Positions 7,539 through 16,632 are shown, numbered from the stretch's first letter. The stretch: 64,000 bases of DNA from Pseudomonas sp. (GCF_002796985.1 NZ_PEKX01000009.1:328547-392546), one strand, 5' to 3'. Numbers and translations: made by a program. The notes: generated by a model not told the origin, from the sequence alone.

Positions 7539-8201
7539 CTACAGCCCCTGTATCAGCGCCCGGTAGTCTTCCTGGGCAGCGAATTCCTCGGTGTCCTTCG
7601 GCTCCTGGCGGCTGTCCGGCTGGCGCACCGCCAGCAGGTGTGCGACGCCAAAGTTTCGCGCGGCACGCAGGATCGGCAGGCTGTCGTCGATGAACAGGCT
7701 GCGCGCCGGGTCAAAGCCGACATCCGCATGCAGCGCCTGCCAGAACTGCTGGTCTTCCTTGGGGAAGCCGTAGTCGTGGGAGCTGATCAGTCGGTCGAAC
7801 CACGGCGACAGTTCCACCCGCTGCAGCTTCAGCGACAGCGAATCACGGTGCGCATTGGTAATCAGCACCGCGCGCTTGCCATGGTGGCGTAGCTCGGCGA
7901 GGAACAGGTCGGCATCCGGACGCAGGGCGATGAGGTCGGCGACCTCGTGCTTGAGGTCGAGGACCGACAGCTTCAGCTCACGGCTCCAGAAATCCAGGCA
8001 GTACCAGTTGAGCTGGCCGGCATGGTCGCGGAACAACGGCAGTAGCTCCGCATCGGCCTGGGCTCGGCTGATGCCGTGGTGCTCGGCGTAGCGTTGCGGC
8101 AGGTGTTCGAGCCAGAAATGATTGTCGAAATGCAGATCGAGCAGGGTGCCGTCCATGTCGAGCAGGACGGTGTCGATCTGGTTCCAGGGCAGGCGTGGCA
8201 T
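7539..8201 (-). CDS. yrfG: HAD phosphatase, GMP/IMP nucleotidase (YrfG-like)
   Basis: A 220-residue HAD-superfamily hydrolase. Motif I is LLDMDGTLLD with nucleophile Asp15 and acid/base Asp17; motif II is VLITNAH; motif III/IV is HDYGFPKEDQQFW ... LFIDDSLPILRAA. E. coli YrfG is a purine mononucleotide (GMP/IMP) phosphatase of 222 residues and also neighbours nudE; here it is divergent from nudE, which supports the assignment. The ATG at 8201 is preferred; a TTG at 8216 would add five residues. The substrate is inferred from the family. Confidence 0.85.
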   Translation of the reverse strand: MPRLPWNQIDTVLLDMDGTLLDLHFDNHFWLEHLPQRYAEHHGISRAQADAELLPLFRDHAGQLNWYCLDFWSRELKLSVLDLKHEVADLIALRPDADLFLAELRHHGKRAVLITNAHRDSLSLKLQRVELSPWFDRLISSHDYGFPKEDQQFWQALHADVGFDPARSLFIDDSLPILRAARNFGVAHLLAVRQPDSRQEPKDTEEFAAQEDYRALIQGL

Positions 8202-8327
8202 GCTGGGCTTTCGCAAAAGGGTGTCGCAATTGCGCCGCCGGTGGGCGGAATCGGCGCGATATCTGACACGGAGAATCGGAAAAGGCGGGTTATCATAGCC
8301 GACCCGGCCACCCCCAGGAGTCGCCCC

Positions 8328-8894
8328 ATGCGTCAGAAACCCACGGTCCTCGCCCGAGAGATCGTTGCCAGAAGCCGACTCTTCGCCGTCGAGGAGCTGC
8401 AGCTACGCTTCTCCAATGGCGTCGAGCGTACCTACGAGCGCCTGGTGGGCAAGGGGCAGGGCTACGGCGCGGTGATGGTGATCGCCATGCTCGATGCCGA
8501 GCACGCCGTGCTGGTGGAAGAGTACTGCGCGGGGGTCGACGAGTATCAGCTATCGCTGCCCAAGGGCCTGGTGGAACCGGGCGAGGACATCCTCGAAGCC
8601 GCCAACCGCGAGCTGAAGGAGGAGGCCGGCTACGGCGCCCGCCAGCTTGAGTACATCACCGAGCTGTCGCTGTCCCCCGGCTACATGAGCCAGCGCATCC
8701 AGGTGGTGCTCGCCCGCGATCTCTACGAGGAATCGCTGCCTGGCGACGAGCCGGAGCCAATGGGCGTGGACAAGATCAGCCTGCGCGAGCTTTCCAGCCT
8801 CGCGCAGAACGCCCAGTTCAGTGAAGGGCGGGCCCTGGCGGCGCTCTATCTGGTGCGTGACCTGCTGACCCAACGAGGGGAGTTCCAACCGTGA
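8328..8894 (+). CDS. nudE: ADP compounds hydrolase NudE
   Basis: A 188-residue Nudix hydrolase. The Nudix box is complete: GLVEPGEDILEAANRELKEE followed by AGYG. Flanking features match NudE (YERLVGKGQGYGAVMVIAML, LSPGYMSQRIQVVLARDL). NudE cleaves ADP-ribose, Ap3A and NADH. AGGAG lies 8 bases upstream of the ATG at 8328. Its stop codon overlaps the start of cysQ (TGATG), so the two are translationally coupled; both act on nucleotides. Confidence 0.92.
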   Translation: MRQKPTVLAREIVARSRLFAVEELQLRFSNGVERTYERLVGKGQGYGAVMVIAMLDAEHAVLVEEYCAGVDEYQLSLPKGLVEPGEDILEAANRELKEEAGYGARQLEYITELSLSPGYMSQRIQVVLARDLYEESLPGDEPEPMGVDKISLRELSSLAQNAQFSEGRALAALYLVRDLLTQRGEFQP

Positions 8895-9712
8895 TGAATG
8901 CTCTTCTTCCCGCTGTGATCGACCTGGTGCACAAGGCGGGTGATGTGATCCTGCCGTTCTGGCAGGGTGACCTGGATGTGCAGAGCAAGGCTGACGAGTC
9001 GCCGGTGACTGCCGCCGACCTGGCCGCCCATCGCGTGCTGGCCGACGGCCTGCGCGCGCTGGCGCCGGACGTGCCGGTGCTCTCCGAGGAAGATTGCGAT
9101 ATCCCGCTGGAGCAGCGCGCCCAGTGGACTCGCTGGTGGCTGGTGGACCCGCTGGACGGCACCAAGGAGTTCATCTCCGGCAGCGACGAATTCACCGTCA
9201 ACGTGGCGCTGATCGACCGGGGTCGGGTGGTCTTCGGCGTGGTCGGCATTCCCGCCAGCGGCCGCTGCTACTATGGCGGTACTGGCCTGGGCGCCTGGCG
9301 CGAGGACCGTGATGACGAGCCTGAAGCCATCGAGGTGCGCACCAGCCCGGAAGACGTCTTCACCGTGGTGGCCAGCAAACGCCACTCCAGCCCGCAACAG
9401 GAAAGCCTGCTGGCGGGCCTGGCGCAGCGCTTCGGCAACCTGAACCTGGCCAGCATTGGCAGCTCGTTGAAGTTCTGCCTGCTGGCCGAAGGCTCGGCCG
9501 ACTGCTACCCGCGCCTGGCGCCGACCAGCCAGTGGGACACGGCTGCCGCCCAGGGCGTGTTGGAAGGCGCCGGCGGCGAAGTGCTCGACGTGCGTGGCGA
9601 GCCCTTCACCTATGAGGCGCGGGAGAGCCTGCTCAACGAGTCCTTCCTGGCGCTGCCCAAGGCGGCACCTTGGCGCGAAGATCTGATCCGGCTGGCTCGC
9701 GCGCTGGACTGA
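8894..9712 (+). CDS. cysQ: 3'(2'),5'-bisphosphate nucleotidase CysQ
   Basis: A 272-residue inositol-monophosphatase-fold enzyme that degrades pAp, the by-product of PAPS reduction in sulfate assimilation. The metal-binding motifs are visible: SEED near residue 68, VDPLDGTKEF near 92 and SQWDTAAAQGVLEGAG near 214. The ATG at 8894 overlaps the nudE stop (TGATG) and has GGGGAG upstream; a GTG one codon earlier is less likely. It is the last gene before a REP pair and an apparent rearrangement junction. Confidence 0.93.
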   Translation: MNALLPAVIDLVHKAGDVILPFWQGDLDVQSKADESPVTAADLAAHRVLADGLRALAPDVPVLSEEDCDIPLEQRAQWTRWWLVDPLDGTKEFISGSDEFTVNVALIDRGRVVFGVVGIPASGRCYYGGTGLGAWREDRDDEPEAIEVRTSPEDVFTVVASKRHSSPQQESLLAGLAQRFGNLNLASIGSSLKFCLLAEGSADCYPRLAPTSQWDTAAAQGVLEGAGGEVLDVRGEPFTYEARESLLNESFLALPKAAPWREDLIRLARALD

Positions 9713-9730
9713 TTGGCATTCTGGCTCTTC

Positions 9731-9808
9731 GTAGGAGCGAGCTTGCTCGCGAATCCTCCCCGCATGGGTGTTGCCGGTTAACTCGTTCGCGAGCAAGCTC
9801 GTTCCTAC
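9731..9808. repeat. REP pair, family 1, between cysQ and mutM
   Basis: Two inverted copies of the GAGCGAGCTTGCTCGC REP core (9731-9753 and 9786-9808) are followed by a short direct repeat of AGATAGCTCCT up to the mutM start. The pair occupies most of the 135-base gap and lies at a suspected inversion boundary. Confidence 0.9.
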
Positions 9809-9847
9809 AGATAGCTCCTACAGATAGCTCCTCAGATATCGTGATCC

Positions 9848-10660
9848 ATGCCTGAATTACCTGAAGTCGAAACCACCCGCCGGGGCATCGCACCCCACCT
9901 GGAAGGCCAGCGCGTCAGCCGCGTGATCGTCCGCGAGCGCCGTTTGCGCTGGCCGATCCCCGAGGACCTGGACGTACGCCTGTCCGGGCAGCACATCGTG
10001 AAGGTGGAGCGGCGCGCCAAGTACCTGCTGCTCAATGCCGAGGTGGGGACGCTGATCAGCCACCTGGGCATGTCCGGCAGCTTGCGGTTGGTGGAATGCG
10101 GCACGCCGGCGGCGCGCCACGAGCATGTGGATATCGAGCTGGAATCGGGCATGGCGCTGCGCTATACCGACCCGCGCCGCTTCGGTGCGCTGCTCTGGAG
10201 CCTGGCACCGCTGGAGCACGAACTGCTGCGCCATCTCGGCCCGGAGCCGTTGACCGACGCCTTCGAAGGCGAGCGTCTGTTCCAGCTGTCGCGCAACCGC
10301 AGCATGGCGGTGAAGCCTTTCATCATGGACAACGCAGTCGTGGTCGGGGTGGGCAATATCTACGCCACCGAGGCGCTGTTCGCCGCCGGCATCGACCCGC
10401 GCCGCGAGGCCGGAACCCTCTCGCGGGCGCGCTACGTGAAGCTCGCCCAGGAGATCAAACGCATCCTCGCCATCGCCATCGAGCGGGGCGGCACCACGCT
10501 GCGCGACTTCGTCGGTGGCGATGGCCAGCCCGGCTACTTCCAGCAGGAACTCTTCGTCTACGGGCGCGGTGGCGAACCGTGCAAGGTCTGCGGATCGATC
10601 TTGCGCGAAGTGCGCCTCGGCCAGCGCGCCAGCGTCTACTGCGCGCGCTGCCAACGCTGA
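9848..10660 (+). CDS. mutM: Formamidopyrimidine-DNA glycosylase MutM
   Basis: A 270-residue bifunctional glycosylase/AP lyase that removes 8-oxoguanine and formamidopyrimidines. The N-terminal PELPEVET gives the catalytic Pro and Glu after Met removal; the helix-two-turn-helix region (NIYATEALFAAGIDP) and the C-terminal zinc finger (CKVCG ... CARCQR) are intact. Length is standard. The promoter would have to lie within or just upstream of the REP pair. Confidence 0.97.
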   Translation: MPELPEVETTRRGIAPHLEGQRVSRVIVRERRLRWPIPEDLDVRLSGQHIVKVERRAKYLLLNAEVGTLISHLGMSGSLRLVECGTPAARHEHVDIELESGMALRYTDPRRFGALLWSLAPLEHELLRHLGPEPLTDAFEGERLFQLSRNRSMAVKPFIMDNAVVVGVGNIYATEALFAAGIDPRREAGTLSRARYVKLAQEIKRILAIAIERGGTTLRDFVGGDGQPGYFQQELFVYGRGGEPCKVCGSILREVRLGQRASVYCARCQR

Positions 10661-10726
10661 AGGCGGCGCGCGCCGCTAGCCTGCCAGCACTTTTCTGCTC
10701 GTAACACCTTCCGCCATAACAACAAT

Positions 10727-10746
10727 GGCCCCCGTCGAGGGGCCTT
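10727..10746 (+). terminator. Possible weak terminator after mutM
   Basis: A 6-bp GGCCCC/GGGGCC hairpin followed by only two T residues. It could end mutM transcription, or merely shape the leader of the next gene. Confidence 0.35.
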
Positions 10747-10756
10747 CAGGTGATCC

Positions 10757-11335
10757 ATGTCCGGCAATTATCTGCCCCGCAACCCGTTCGCCGAGGCGCT
10801 CGGCCACAGCATGCTGCGCGCAGCCGGCTGGCGTATCGAAGGCGCGCTGCCCAAGCTCGACAAGTTCGTGGTGATCGGCGCGCACCACACCTCCAACTGG
10901 GATTTCGTGCTCTTCCTGGCCACCAAGTTCGTGCTGCGCCTGAACGCCCGCTGGTTCGCCAAGCACACTCTGTTTCGCGGGCCCTTCGGCGGCCTGATGC
11001 GTCGCTGGGGCGGTATTCCGATCCAGCGCCACCTCAAGCTGAACACCGTGGAGCAGGCGATCCAGGCCTTCCGCGATAACCCCGAGATGATGCTGATCCT
11101 CTCCCCGGAGGGCACGCGCAAGAAGGTCGAACGCTGGAAGATGGGCTTCTACCACATCGCCCGTGGCGCCGGCGTGCCCATCGTGCTGGCGGCGCTGGAC
11201 TACCCGGGACGTCGCATTGTCATCGGCGAGCCGTTCTGGCCCACGGGCGACGAATCCGCCGACCTGCGCAGGATGCTGGACTTCTACAGACCTTTTGTAC
11301 CGAAAAAGCCCGAATACGCATTCTTCGGCGATTGA
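10757..11335 (+). CDS. PlsC-like 1-acylglycerol-3-phosphate acyltransferase family protein
   Basis: A 192-residue acyltransferase. The catalytic HX4D motif is in GAHHTSNWDF (His44, Asp49) and the acceptor-site motif is LSPEGTR near residue 115; GGIPIQR and VPIVLAALDYPGR complete the blocks. PlsC-fold enzymes move acyl groups onto glycerol phosphates or related acceptors at the inner membrane. There is no clear transmembrane helix, so it is probably peripheral. The small size and the HHTSNWD form mark a subfamily whose acceptor I cannot name. AGGTGA precedes the ATG. Confidence 0.85.
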   Translation: MSGNYLPRNPFAEALGHSMLRAAGWRIEGALPKLDKFVVIGAHHTSNWDFVLFLATKFVLRLNARWFAKHTLFRGPFGGLMRRWGGIPIQRHLKLNTVEQAIQAFRDNPEMMLILSPEGTRKKVERWKMGFYHIARGAGVPIVLAALDYPGRRIVIGEPFWPTGDESADLRRMLDFYRPFVPKKPEYAFFGD

Positions 11336-11418
11336 AGGCGGTCACGCGACAAGTCATGGAGCGCTGTTATAGTTATGGCAGTCTGCCTGCCCAACTAAAC
11401 AAAAAAGGACTTCCTTCC

Positions 11419-11757
11419 ATGACCCTGTTCCGCACCACCGTTACTGCAATGGCACTGACCTGTGCATTCTCGGTGCTGCCGGCTGTTGCTCAGGATGCGG
11501 TGAGCAACGTCAGCGGCGATCCGGCCTACACCGTCGGAGCCCCGCCGTTCTATTCGATGATTGGTGATCTGCTGATTGCCCGTCCGCTGCTGATCGCCGC
11601 CACCGTGGTAGGGGCCGCGGCCTTCGTGGTGACCCTGCCGTTCAGCGCGGCCGGCGGCAACATTGGTGAAGCGGGCAAGGCACTGGTTGTCGAGCCGGGC
11701 AAGGCCGCCTTCGTGCGTTGCCTGGGCTGCACCACCAGCGGCTACAAGAAGGACTGA
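11419..11757 (+). CDS. Small exported membrane protein of unknown function
   Basis: A 112-residue protein. Residues 1-23 are a signal peptide (cut near AVA-QD) and residues about 52-72 are one transmembrane helix (RPLLIAATVVGAAAFVVTLP). A conserved-looking end (GKALVVEPGKAAFVRCLGC) carries two Cys. The ATG at 11419 has AAAAAGGA upstream and starts the signal peptide; earlier in-frame codons do not. I do not know the family's function. It lies between an acyltransferase and a Na/Pi-type transporter on the same strand. Confidence 0.75.
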   Translation: MTLFRTTVTAMALTCAFSVLPAVAQDAVSNVSGDPAYTVGAPPFYSMIGDLLIARPLLIAATVVGAAAFVVTLPFSAAGGNIGEAGKALVVEPGKAAFVRCLGCTTSGYKKD

Positions 11758-11830
11758 TCAAGCGTCCTGATTCGGGGCGGCGCGACCGCCTCGCCAGCTC
11801 GGCTTGCCGAGTGATTCCTGTGGATAGCCG

Positions 11831-13678
11831 ATGAACCTGACCGGCCTGAAGAAGCATCTGCGTCCGCTGCTTCTGCTGCTGGTCGCCGTCATCCTGGGCT
11901 ACACCTTCTGGTCCAGCGCCGGCCTGCTGCAGTTGGGAGCGGGCCTGGCGCTGTTCCTGTTCGGCATGCAGTGCCTGGAAGAGGGCCTGCGCGACCTCGC
12001 CGGCAGCCAGTTGGAACGCTGGCTGGAGAAGAGCACCGCGACCCGTGGCAAGAGCCTGCTGTTCGGTCTCTTCGGCACGTTCCTGCTGCAATCCTCCACC
12101 CTGGTTTCCCTGCTCACCATCGCCTTCATCAGTACCGGGCTGATCCAGCTCGCGGGCGGTATCGCGATTCTCTTCGGCGCCAATCTCGGCGCCACCAGCG
12201 GCATCTGGCTGCTGGCGCTGGCCGGGCAGAACCTCAGCCTGAGCCCCCTGGCGCTGCCGTTGCTGGTGTTCGGTGTGCTGATGGGCTTCAACGGTGCCAA
12301 GAGCAAGGCCGCCGGGCGCATCCTGCTGGGCATCGCGTTCATCTTCCTGGGCATCGACCAGATCAAGGATGGCTTCGGCAGCTTCGGCGACGCCATGGAC
12401 ATGAGCGAACTGCGCTCGGAAGGCATGCTTGGCGCACTGCTGTTCGTCACCTTCGGCATCCTCATTACCGTGGTGCTGCAATCCAGCCATGCGACCTTGA
12501 TGCTGACCCTCGCCGCCCTGGCCGGCGGCCAACTGGAGCTGGGCCAGAGCCTGGCGATCGCCATCGGTTCCAACGTCGGCAGCAGCGTGACCACGGCCTT
12601 CGTCGGCTCGCTGGGCGGCAACCGTAGCGGGCAGCGCCTGGCGCTGGCGCACGTGTTGTTCAACGTGGTGACCGGGGTGCTGACGTTCCTGTTGCTCGCA
12701 CCGCTGACCTGGCTGGTGCATTGGCTGGTGACGCCGCTGGGGCTGGCGGACAACCCGATGATCCAGCTGGCGCTGTTCCACACCCTGTTCAACGGCATGG
12801 GCGTGCTGTTGTTCTGGCCCTTGCAGGGCGCGCTGGCCAACGCGTTGGTACGCTGGCTGCCGGAGGTGGAAGAGCCAGCGGTACTGATCACCGACATGGC
12901 GCCGGCCTTGCCGGCCATCGAACGCACCCATGCGCGCTACCTCAATGACCGCGCGCTGGATTCCGCCGACGCCGCTGCCAGTGCGGTGTTGCAGGAGTTG
13001 CGTCACCTTGGCCGACTGAGCATCGAGGTGATCTGCCACGCGCTGTACCTGCCGGTGGACACGCTCACCCAGCCGCGCATCGATGAGGGCGAACTGCGGG
13101 CCGCGCCGGATCGCCACGCGCTCAGCGCGGAAGTGCTCTACCAACGTCATATCAAGGGTGTCTACGGCGACCTGCTGAGCTTCATGAGCCGCCTGGAAGT
13201 GCCGCTGGACGAAGAACACCAGCGTTTCTGGCTGTCCTGCCAGGTCGTGGCGCTGCAACTGGTGGACGCCGTGAAGGACGCCAAGCACCTGCAGAAAAAC
13301 CTCGGCCTGGCGCTACAGGGTGATCCTTCGACGCTGCGCGATACCTATGTCGAACTGCGCCGGCACCTGATTGGCATGCTGCGGGAGGTTCGAGAACTGG
13401 TCCCGCTGCTCGGCGGCGACCTGCCGGAAGAGGCGCTGGTGGCGCGCTTGCAACTGCTCGACGAGAGCGCCGCGGAATTCGATGCGACGCTCCGCCAGCG
13501 CCTGTTCGCTGCGGTACGCCGTCAGGAGCTGGATGGCCTGCAGATGAGTTCGCTGATGAACGATCTGGGCTACGTCAGCCGCATCATCCAGAGCTTGCGC
13601 AACGTGCTGCAGCTGGGCACCGAACATGGCCTGTTCGATGCCCATGAGGATGACGCGCCCTCCGTCATCCTTTCCTGA
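11831..13678 (+). CDS. Na/Pi cotransporter family protein (YjbB/NptA type)
   Basis: A 615-residue inner-membrane protein. The N-terminal ~340 residues hold about nine hydrophobic helices and the two inverted-repeat signatures of the Na/Pi family, FLLQSSTLVSLL and VVLQSSHATLML, each with the QSS triplet that binds phosphate and sodium. The C-terminal ~250 residues are a helical PhoU-like domain (SAEVLYQRHIKGVYGDLL, LQMSSLMNDLGYVSR). E. coli YjbB with this architecture exports phosphate when overproduced; direction here is not known. The stop abuts the stop of the convergent ggt gene (TGATCA). Confidence 0.9.
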   Translation: MNLTGLKKHLRPLLLLLVAVILGYTFWSSAGLLQLGAGLALFLFGMQCLEEGLRDLAGSQLERWLEKSTATRGKSLLFGLFGTFLLQSSTLVSLLTIAFISTGLIQLAGGIAILFGANLGATSGIWLLALAGQNLSLSPLALPLLVFGVLMGFNGAKSKAAGRILLGIAFIFLGIDQIKDGFGSFGDAMDMSELRSEGMLGALLFVTFGILITVVLQSSHATLMLTLAALAGGQLELGQSLAIAIGSNVGSSVTTAFVGSLGGNRSGQRLALAHVLFNVVTGVLTFLLLAPLTWLVHWLVTPLGLADNPMIQLALFHTLFNGMGVLLFWPLQGALANALVRWLPEVEEPAVLITDMAPALPAIERTHARYLNDRALDSADAAASAVLQELRHLGRLSIEVICHALYLPVDTLTQPRIDEGELRAAPDRHALSAEVLYQRHIKGVYGDLLSFMSRLEVPLDEEHQRFWLSCQVVALQLVDAVKDAKHLQKNLGLALQGDPSTLRDTYVELRRHLIGMLREVRELVPLLGGDLPEEALVARLQLLDESAAEFDATLRQRLFAAVRRQELDGLQMSSLMNDLGYVSRIIQSLRNVLQLGTEHGLFDAHEDDAPSVILS

Positions 13679-15382
13679 TCAGCGCAGCGGCGCTGCCAGT
13701 TCGGTCGCCAGGCCAATGCCGCGTGGGTCGCTGGCGGACTGCACCTCGCCGGATTTTTTGTTCCACAGCAGCACCTGCTGGTTGCCATAGGCGCGACCGA
13801 CATCCTTGAGCGTGTAGCCACGGCGTTGCAGGTCGGTCATCTGGGCGGTGGTGAAGGTGCGCGGCTCGTGCTCGATCACGTCCGGCAGGTATTGGTGGTG
13901 GTATCGCGGCGAGGACACCCAGCGCTGCACCGGCTTGCCGTCCAGGTAGTCCAGCATCGCCAGCAGCACCATGCTGGGAATCCGGCTGCCGCCGGGCGTG
14001 CCGAAGGCGGCCAGTTCGGTGGGGCTTTCGATGAAGCTCGGGCTCATGCTCGACAGCGGCCGCTTGCCGGCGGCCACGGCGTTGGCCTGGCTGCCGGCCA
14101 GTTGGTAGGCGTTGGCGCCGCTGATGTCGGTGGCGAAGTCGTCCATTTCGTCGTTGAGCAGCACGCCGGTACCGGGCACGGTGAAGGCCGCGCCGAAGGG
14201 CAGGTTGACCGAGAGCGTGGCGGCGACGGCATTGCCATCGGCGTCCATCACCACGAAGTGGGTGGTGTGGTCGCCTTCGCGCCAGGCCGGCGCCGGTGGT
14301 AGGGAAGAACTGGGCGTGGCGCGCTGTGGGTCGATACCGGCGGCCAGGCGCTTCAGGTAGTCCGGCGCGAGCAACTGGTTGATCGGGTTGGCGACGCGGT
14401 CCGGGTCGCCCAGCAGGCCGCGGTCACGATAGGCGCGGCGCAGGGCTTCCACCACGTAATGCGTGCGTTGTACCGGTTCGGCCTTCTGCCAGGGCAACTG
14501 CTGCAGCATGCCCAGGCTCTGGGCCAGGGCCACGCCGCCGGCGGAGGGCGGCGGGGCGCTGATCAGTTCCTTGCCGTCGGCCAGCGGGTAACGCAGCGCG
14601 GGGCGTTCGACGGTGCGGTAGCTGGCGAGATCCTCCAGGCTCCAGATGCCGCCGGCGGCGCGCACGCCCTCCACCAGTTTGTCGGCAGTCTCGCCTTCGT
14701 AGAAACCGATGCGGCCATAGCGCGCCAGCTTCTCCAGGGTGTTGGCCAGCTGCGGCTGGCGCATCAGGCTGTATTCCTCGGGCAGGTTGCCCTGGTCGAG
14801 GAAGATGCGCGCGGTCTCACGATCCTGGCGCATGGCGTCGAGGCGCCAGGAGGCGCGGTCGATGTAGACGCGGTCGATGGACACGCCATCGGTGGCCAGG
14901 CGGATCGCCGGCACCAGGTTATTGGCCAGGGTCTTCTTGCCATAGCGGCTGGTGATGTCCGCCAGGGCGGCGGGCAGGCCAGGAATGCCGGCCGCCAGCG
15001 GGCCGTTGAGCGACAGCTGCGGATCGACCTTGCCATTGCGCTCGTACATCCGCGCGTGGGCGGCCAGCGGGGCGCGCTCGCGGGCGTCGATAAAGTGGTA
15101 GGTCGGCGGGCTGCCAGCCTTGCGCAGCAGGAAGAAACCGCCGCCGCCCAGGCCGGAGCCGTAGGGTTCGGCCACCGCCAGCGCAGCGGCGATGGCCACG
15201 GCGGCATCGAAGGCGTTACCGCCGTCGGCGAGGGTCTCCAGGCCGGCTACGGTCGCCGAAGGGTGCGCCGTGGCGACGCTGGCCTGGGCCGGATGTTCCG
15301 CAGCGTGCAGGGCGAAGCTCAGCAGCAGGAGGCTGCAGAAGCCGAGCAGGGAGGCGCGGGAGCGGGAGTTCAACAGGGACAT
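13679..15382 (-). CDS. ggt: Gamma-glutamyltransferase
   Basis: A 567-residue Ntn-hydrolase precursor with a signal peptide at residues 1-27 (cut near LHA-AE), so periplasmic. It is expected to cut itself before the nucleophile Thr373 in GDHTTHFVVMD, giving large and small subunits. GSGLGGGGFFLL, GIPGLPAAL, APPPSAGGVAL and the small-subunit LNDEMDDFA and GTPGGSRIPSMVL blocks are intact. It hydrolyses glutathione and transfers gamma-glutamyl groups. The gene order Na/Pi transporter, ggt, ferredoxin, coaD is as in P. aeruginosa from memory. Confidence 0.94.
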   Translation of the reverse strand: MSLLNSRSRASLLGFCSLLLLSFALHAAEHPAQASVATAHPSATVAGLETLADGGNAFDAAVAIAAALAVAEPYGSGLGGGGFFLLRKAGSPPTYHFIDARERAPLAAHARMYERNGKVDPQLSLNGPLAAGIPGLPAALADITSRYGKKTLANNLVPAIRLATDGVSIDRVYIDRASWRLDAMRQDRETARIFLDQGNLPEEYSLMRQPQLANTLEKLARYGRIGFYEGETADKLVEGVRAAGGIWSLEDLASYRTVERPALRYPLADGKELISAPPPSAGGVALAQSLGMLQQLPWQKAEPVQRTHYVVEALRRAYRDRGLLGDPDRVANPINQLLAPDYLKRLAAGIDPQRATPSSSLPPAPAWREGDHTTHFVVMDADGNAVAATLSVNLPFGAAFTVPGTGVLLNDEMDDFATDISGANAYQLAGSQANAVAAGKRPLSSMSPSFIESPTELAAFGTPGGSRIPSMVLLAMLDYLDGKPVQRWVSSPRYHHQYLPDVIEHEPRTFTTAQMTDLQRRGYTLKDVGRAYGNQQVLLWNKKSGEVQSASDPRGIGLATELAAPLR

Positions 15383-15505
15383 GGCATCTCACGAACCGCC
15401 GGCAGGGCCGGCTGGAAAACCAAATGGGGCGAAGGTGGAGGATAGACAATCCACAACGCCCCGGGTTTGTGAGAGCTCAATGAAAAAGTGTCGAAACGCG
15501 CGAAG

Positions 15506-15757
15506 TCAGGCTTTGCCGGTGAGCTTCTTGTACTTTTCCATCAGCTGATCCTTGCTTTCGACGTTGCTGTCGTCGAGGGGAATGCAGTCGACCGGGCAGA
15601 CCTGCTGGCACTGCGGCTCGTCATAGTGACCGACGCACTCGGTGCACAGGTTCGGGTCGATGACGTAGATCTCCTCGCCCTGGGAGATCGCAGCGTTGGG
15701 GCACTCGGGTTCGCAGACGTCGCAGTTGATGCAATCGTCAGTGATTTTCAGGGACAT
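15506..15757 (-). CDS. fdx: 2[4Fe-4S] ferredoxin (Allochromatium type)
   Basis: An 83-residue cytoplasmic electron carrier. The first cluster motif is C9xxC12xxC15xxxCP; the second, CTECVGHYDEPQCQQVCPVDC, has the six-residue insertion between Cys ligands that marks the Alvin/YfhL-type ferredoxins, which have an unusually low-potential cluster. A C-terminal helical extension (ESKDQLMEKYKKL) also fits. GGAG precedes the ATG. coaD lies 132 bases upstream on the same strand, as is usual in gamma-proteobacteria. Confidence 0.94.
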   Translation of the reverse strand: MSLKITDDCINCDVCEPECPNAAISQGEEIYVIDPNLCTECVGHYDEPQCQQVCPVDCIPLDDSNVESKDQLMEKYKKLTGKA

Positions 15758-15889
15758 CGAACAACTCCAACCAGGGCGGCGGCCATGGCGATCGGTAGCA
15801 CAATGGTGAAATTGTGCCGCATCGGCGCGTTTAGTGCACGCGAAGGGGGAGTCAGTGGACGGAAACCGCCATCCTTGGCGGCTCGGCGG

Positions 15890-16369
15890 TCAGCGCTTGA
15901 AGCGCTCGGCCAGGGCGCTGGCCACCGCGGGATGCACGAACTTGGTGATGTCGCCGCCCAGCGCCGCGATCTCGCGCACCAGGGTGGAGGAGATGAAGGA
16001 GTACTTCTCCGACGGCGTGAGGAACATGCTTTCCAGGTCGGGTGCGAGCTGGCGGTTCATGTTGGCCAGCTGGAACTCGTACTCGAAGTCCGACACCGCG
16101 CGCAGGCCGCGCAGCAGGATGTTGGCGTTCTGCTCCTTGGCGAAATGCGCGAGCAGCGTCGAGAAACCGACGACTTCCACGTTGGGCAGGTGCGAGGTGA
16201 CCTGGCGGGCCAGTTCTACGCGCTGTTCCAGCGGGAACAGGGGATTCTTCTTGGGGCTGGCGGCGACGGCAATGATCACCTGGTCGAACAGTCGCGAGGC
16301 GCGTTCGACCAGATCGGCATGGCCTTTGGTGATGGGGTCGAAGGTACCCGGGTACAACACTCGATTCAT
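15890..16369 (-). CDS. coaD: Phosphopantetheine adenylyltransferase
   Basis: A 159-residue cytidylyltransferase-fold enzyme that catalyses the fourth step of coenzyme A synthesis (ATP + 4'-phosphopantetheine to dephospho-CoA). The nucleotide-binding YPGTFDPITKGH starts at residue 7; RGLRAVSDFEYEFQLANMNR and the C-terminal ISSTLVREIAALGG signature are complete. Length is standard for CoaD. Confidence 0.96.
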   Translation of the reverse strand: MNRVLYPGTFDPITKGHADLVERASRLFDQVIIAVAASPKKNPLFPLEQRVELARQVTSHLPNVEVVGFSTLLAHFAKEQNANILLRGLRAVSDFEYEFQLANMNRQLAPDLESMFLTPSEKYSFISSTLVREIAALGGDITKFVHPAVASALAERFKR

Positions 16370-16565
16370 CGCGGCGTCCTGGTCGGCTCTTGTTGGCAGG
16401 CTGGTGCAATAGCGGGCGGATGGTAACGCAGCATGTCCGTGGGGCCAAGCGACCTTGGTAGTGCTTCTGTGAACGGACTACCTGAGATAACCGGCGAGAG
16501 ACCGATGGGTCACGCGCAGGCCCCGTGCCAGAGGCTGCGCGTGCGGTTTGCCCGGTTTTTCCCCT

Positions 16566-16632
16566 GTAGGAGCGAGCTTGCTTGCGAACCGCTGGGTTGC
16601 GAACCTTGGTTCGCGAGCAAGCTCGCTCCTAC
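16566..16632. repeat. REP pair, family 1
   Basis: Two inverted copies of the REP core (16566-16589, with one change CTTGC for CTCGC, and 16610-16632), 23 bases beyond the end of the GMC oxidoreductase gene. The rest of the 16370-16655 gap shows no gene. Confidence 0.9.

Noticed and set aside
11642..13288. A 548-codon minus-strand frame opposite the Na/Pi cotransporter
   Set aside because: It covers a gene with clear QSS signatures; the translation is Gln/His-rich with no family match.
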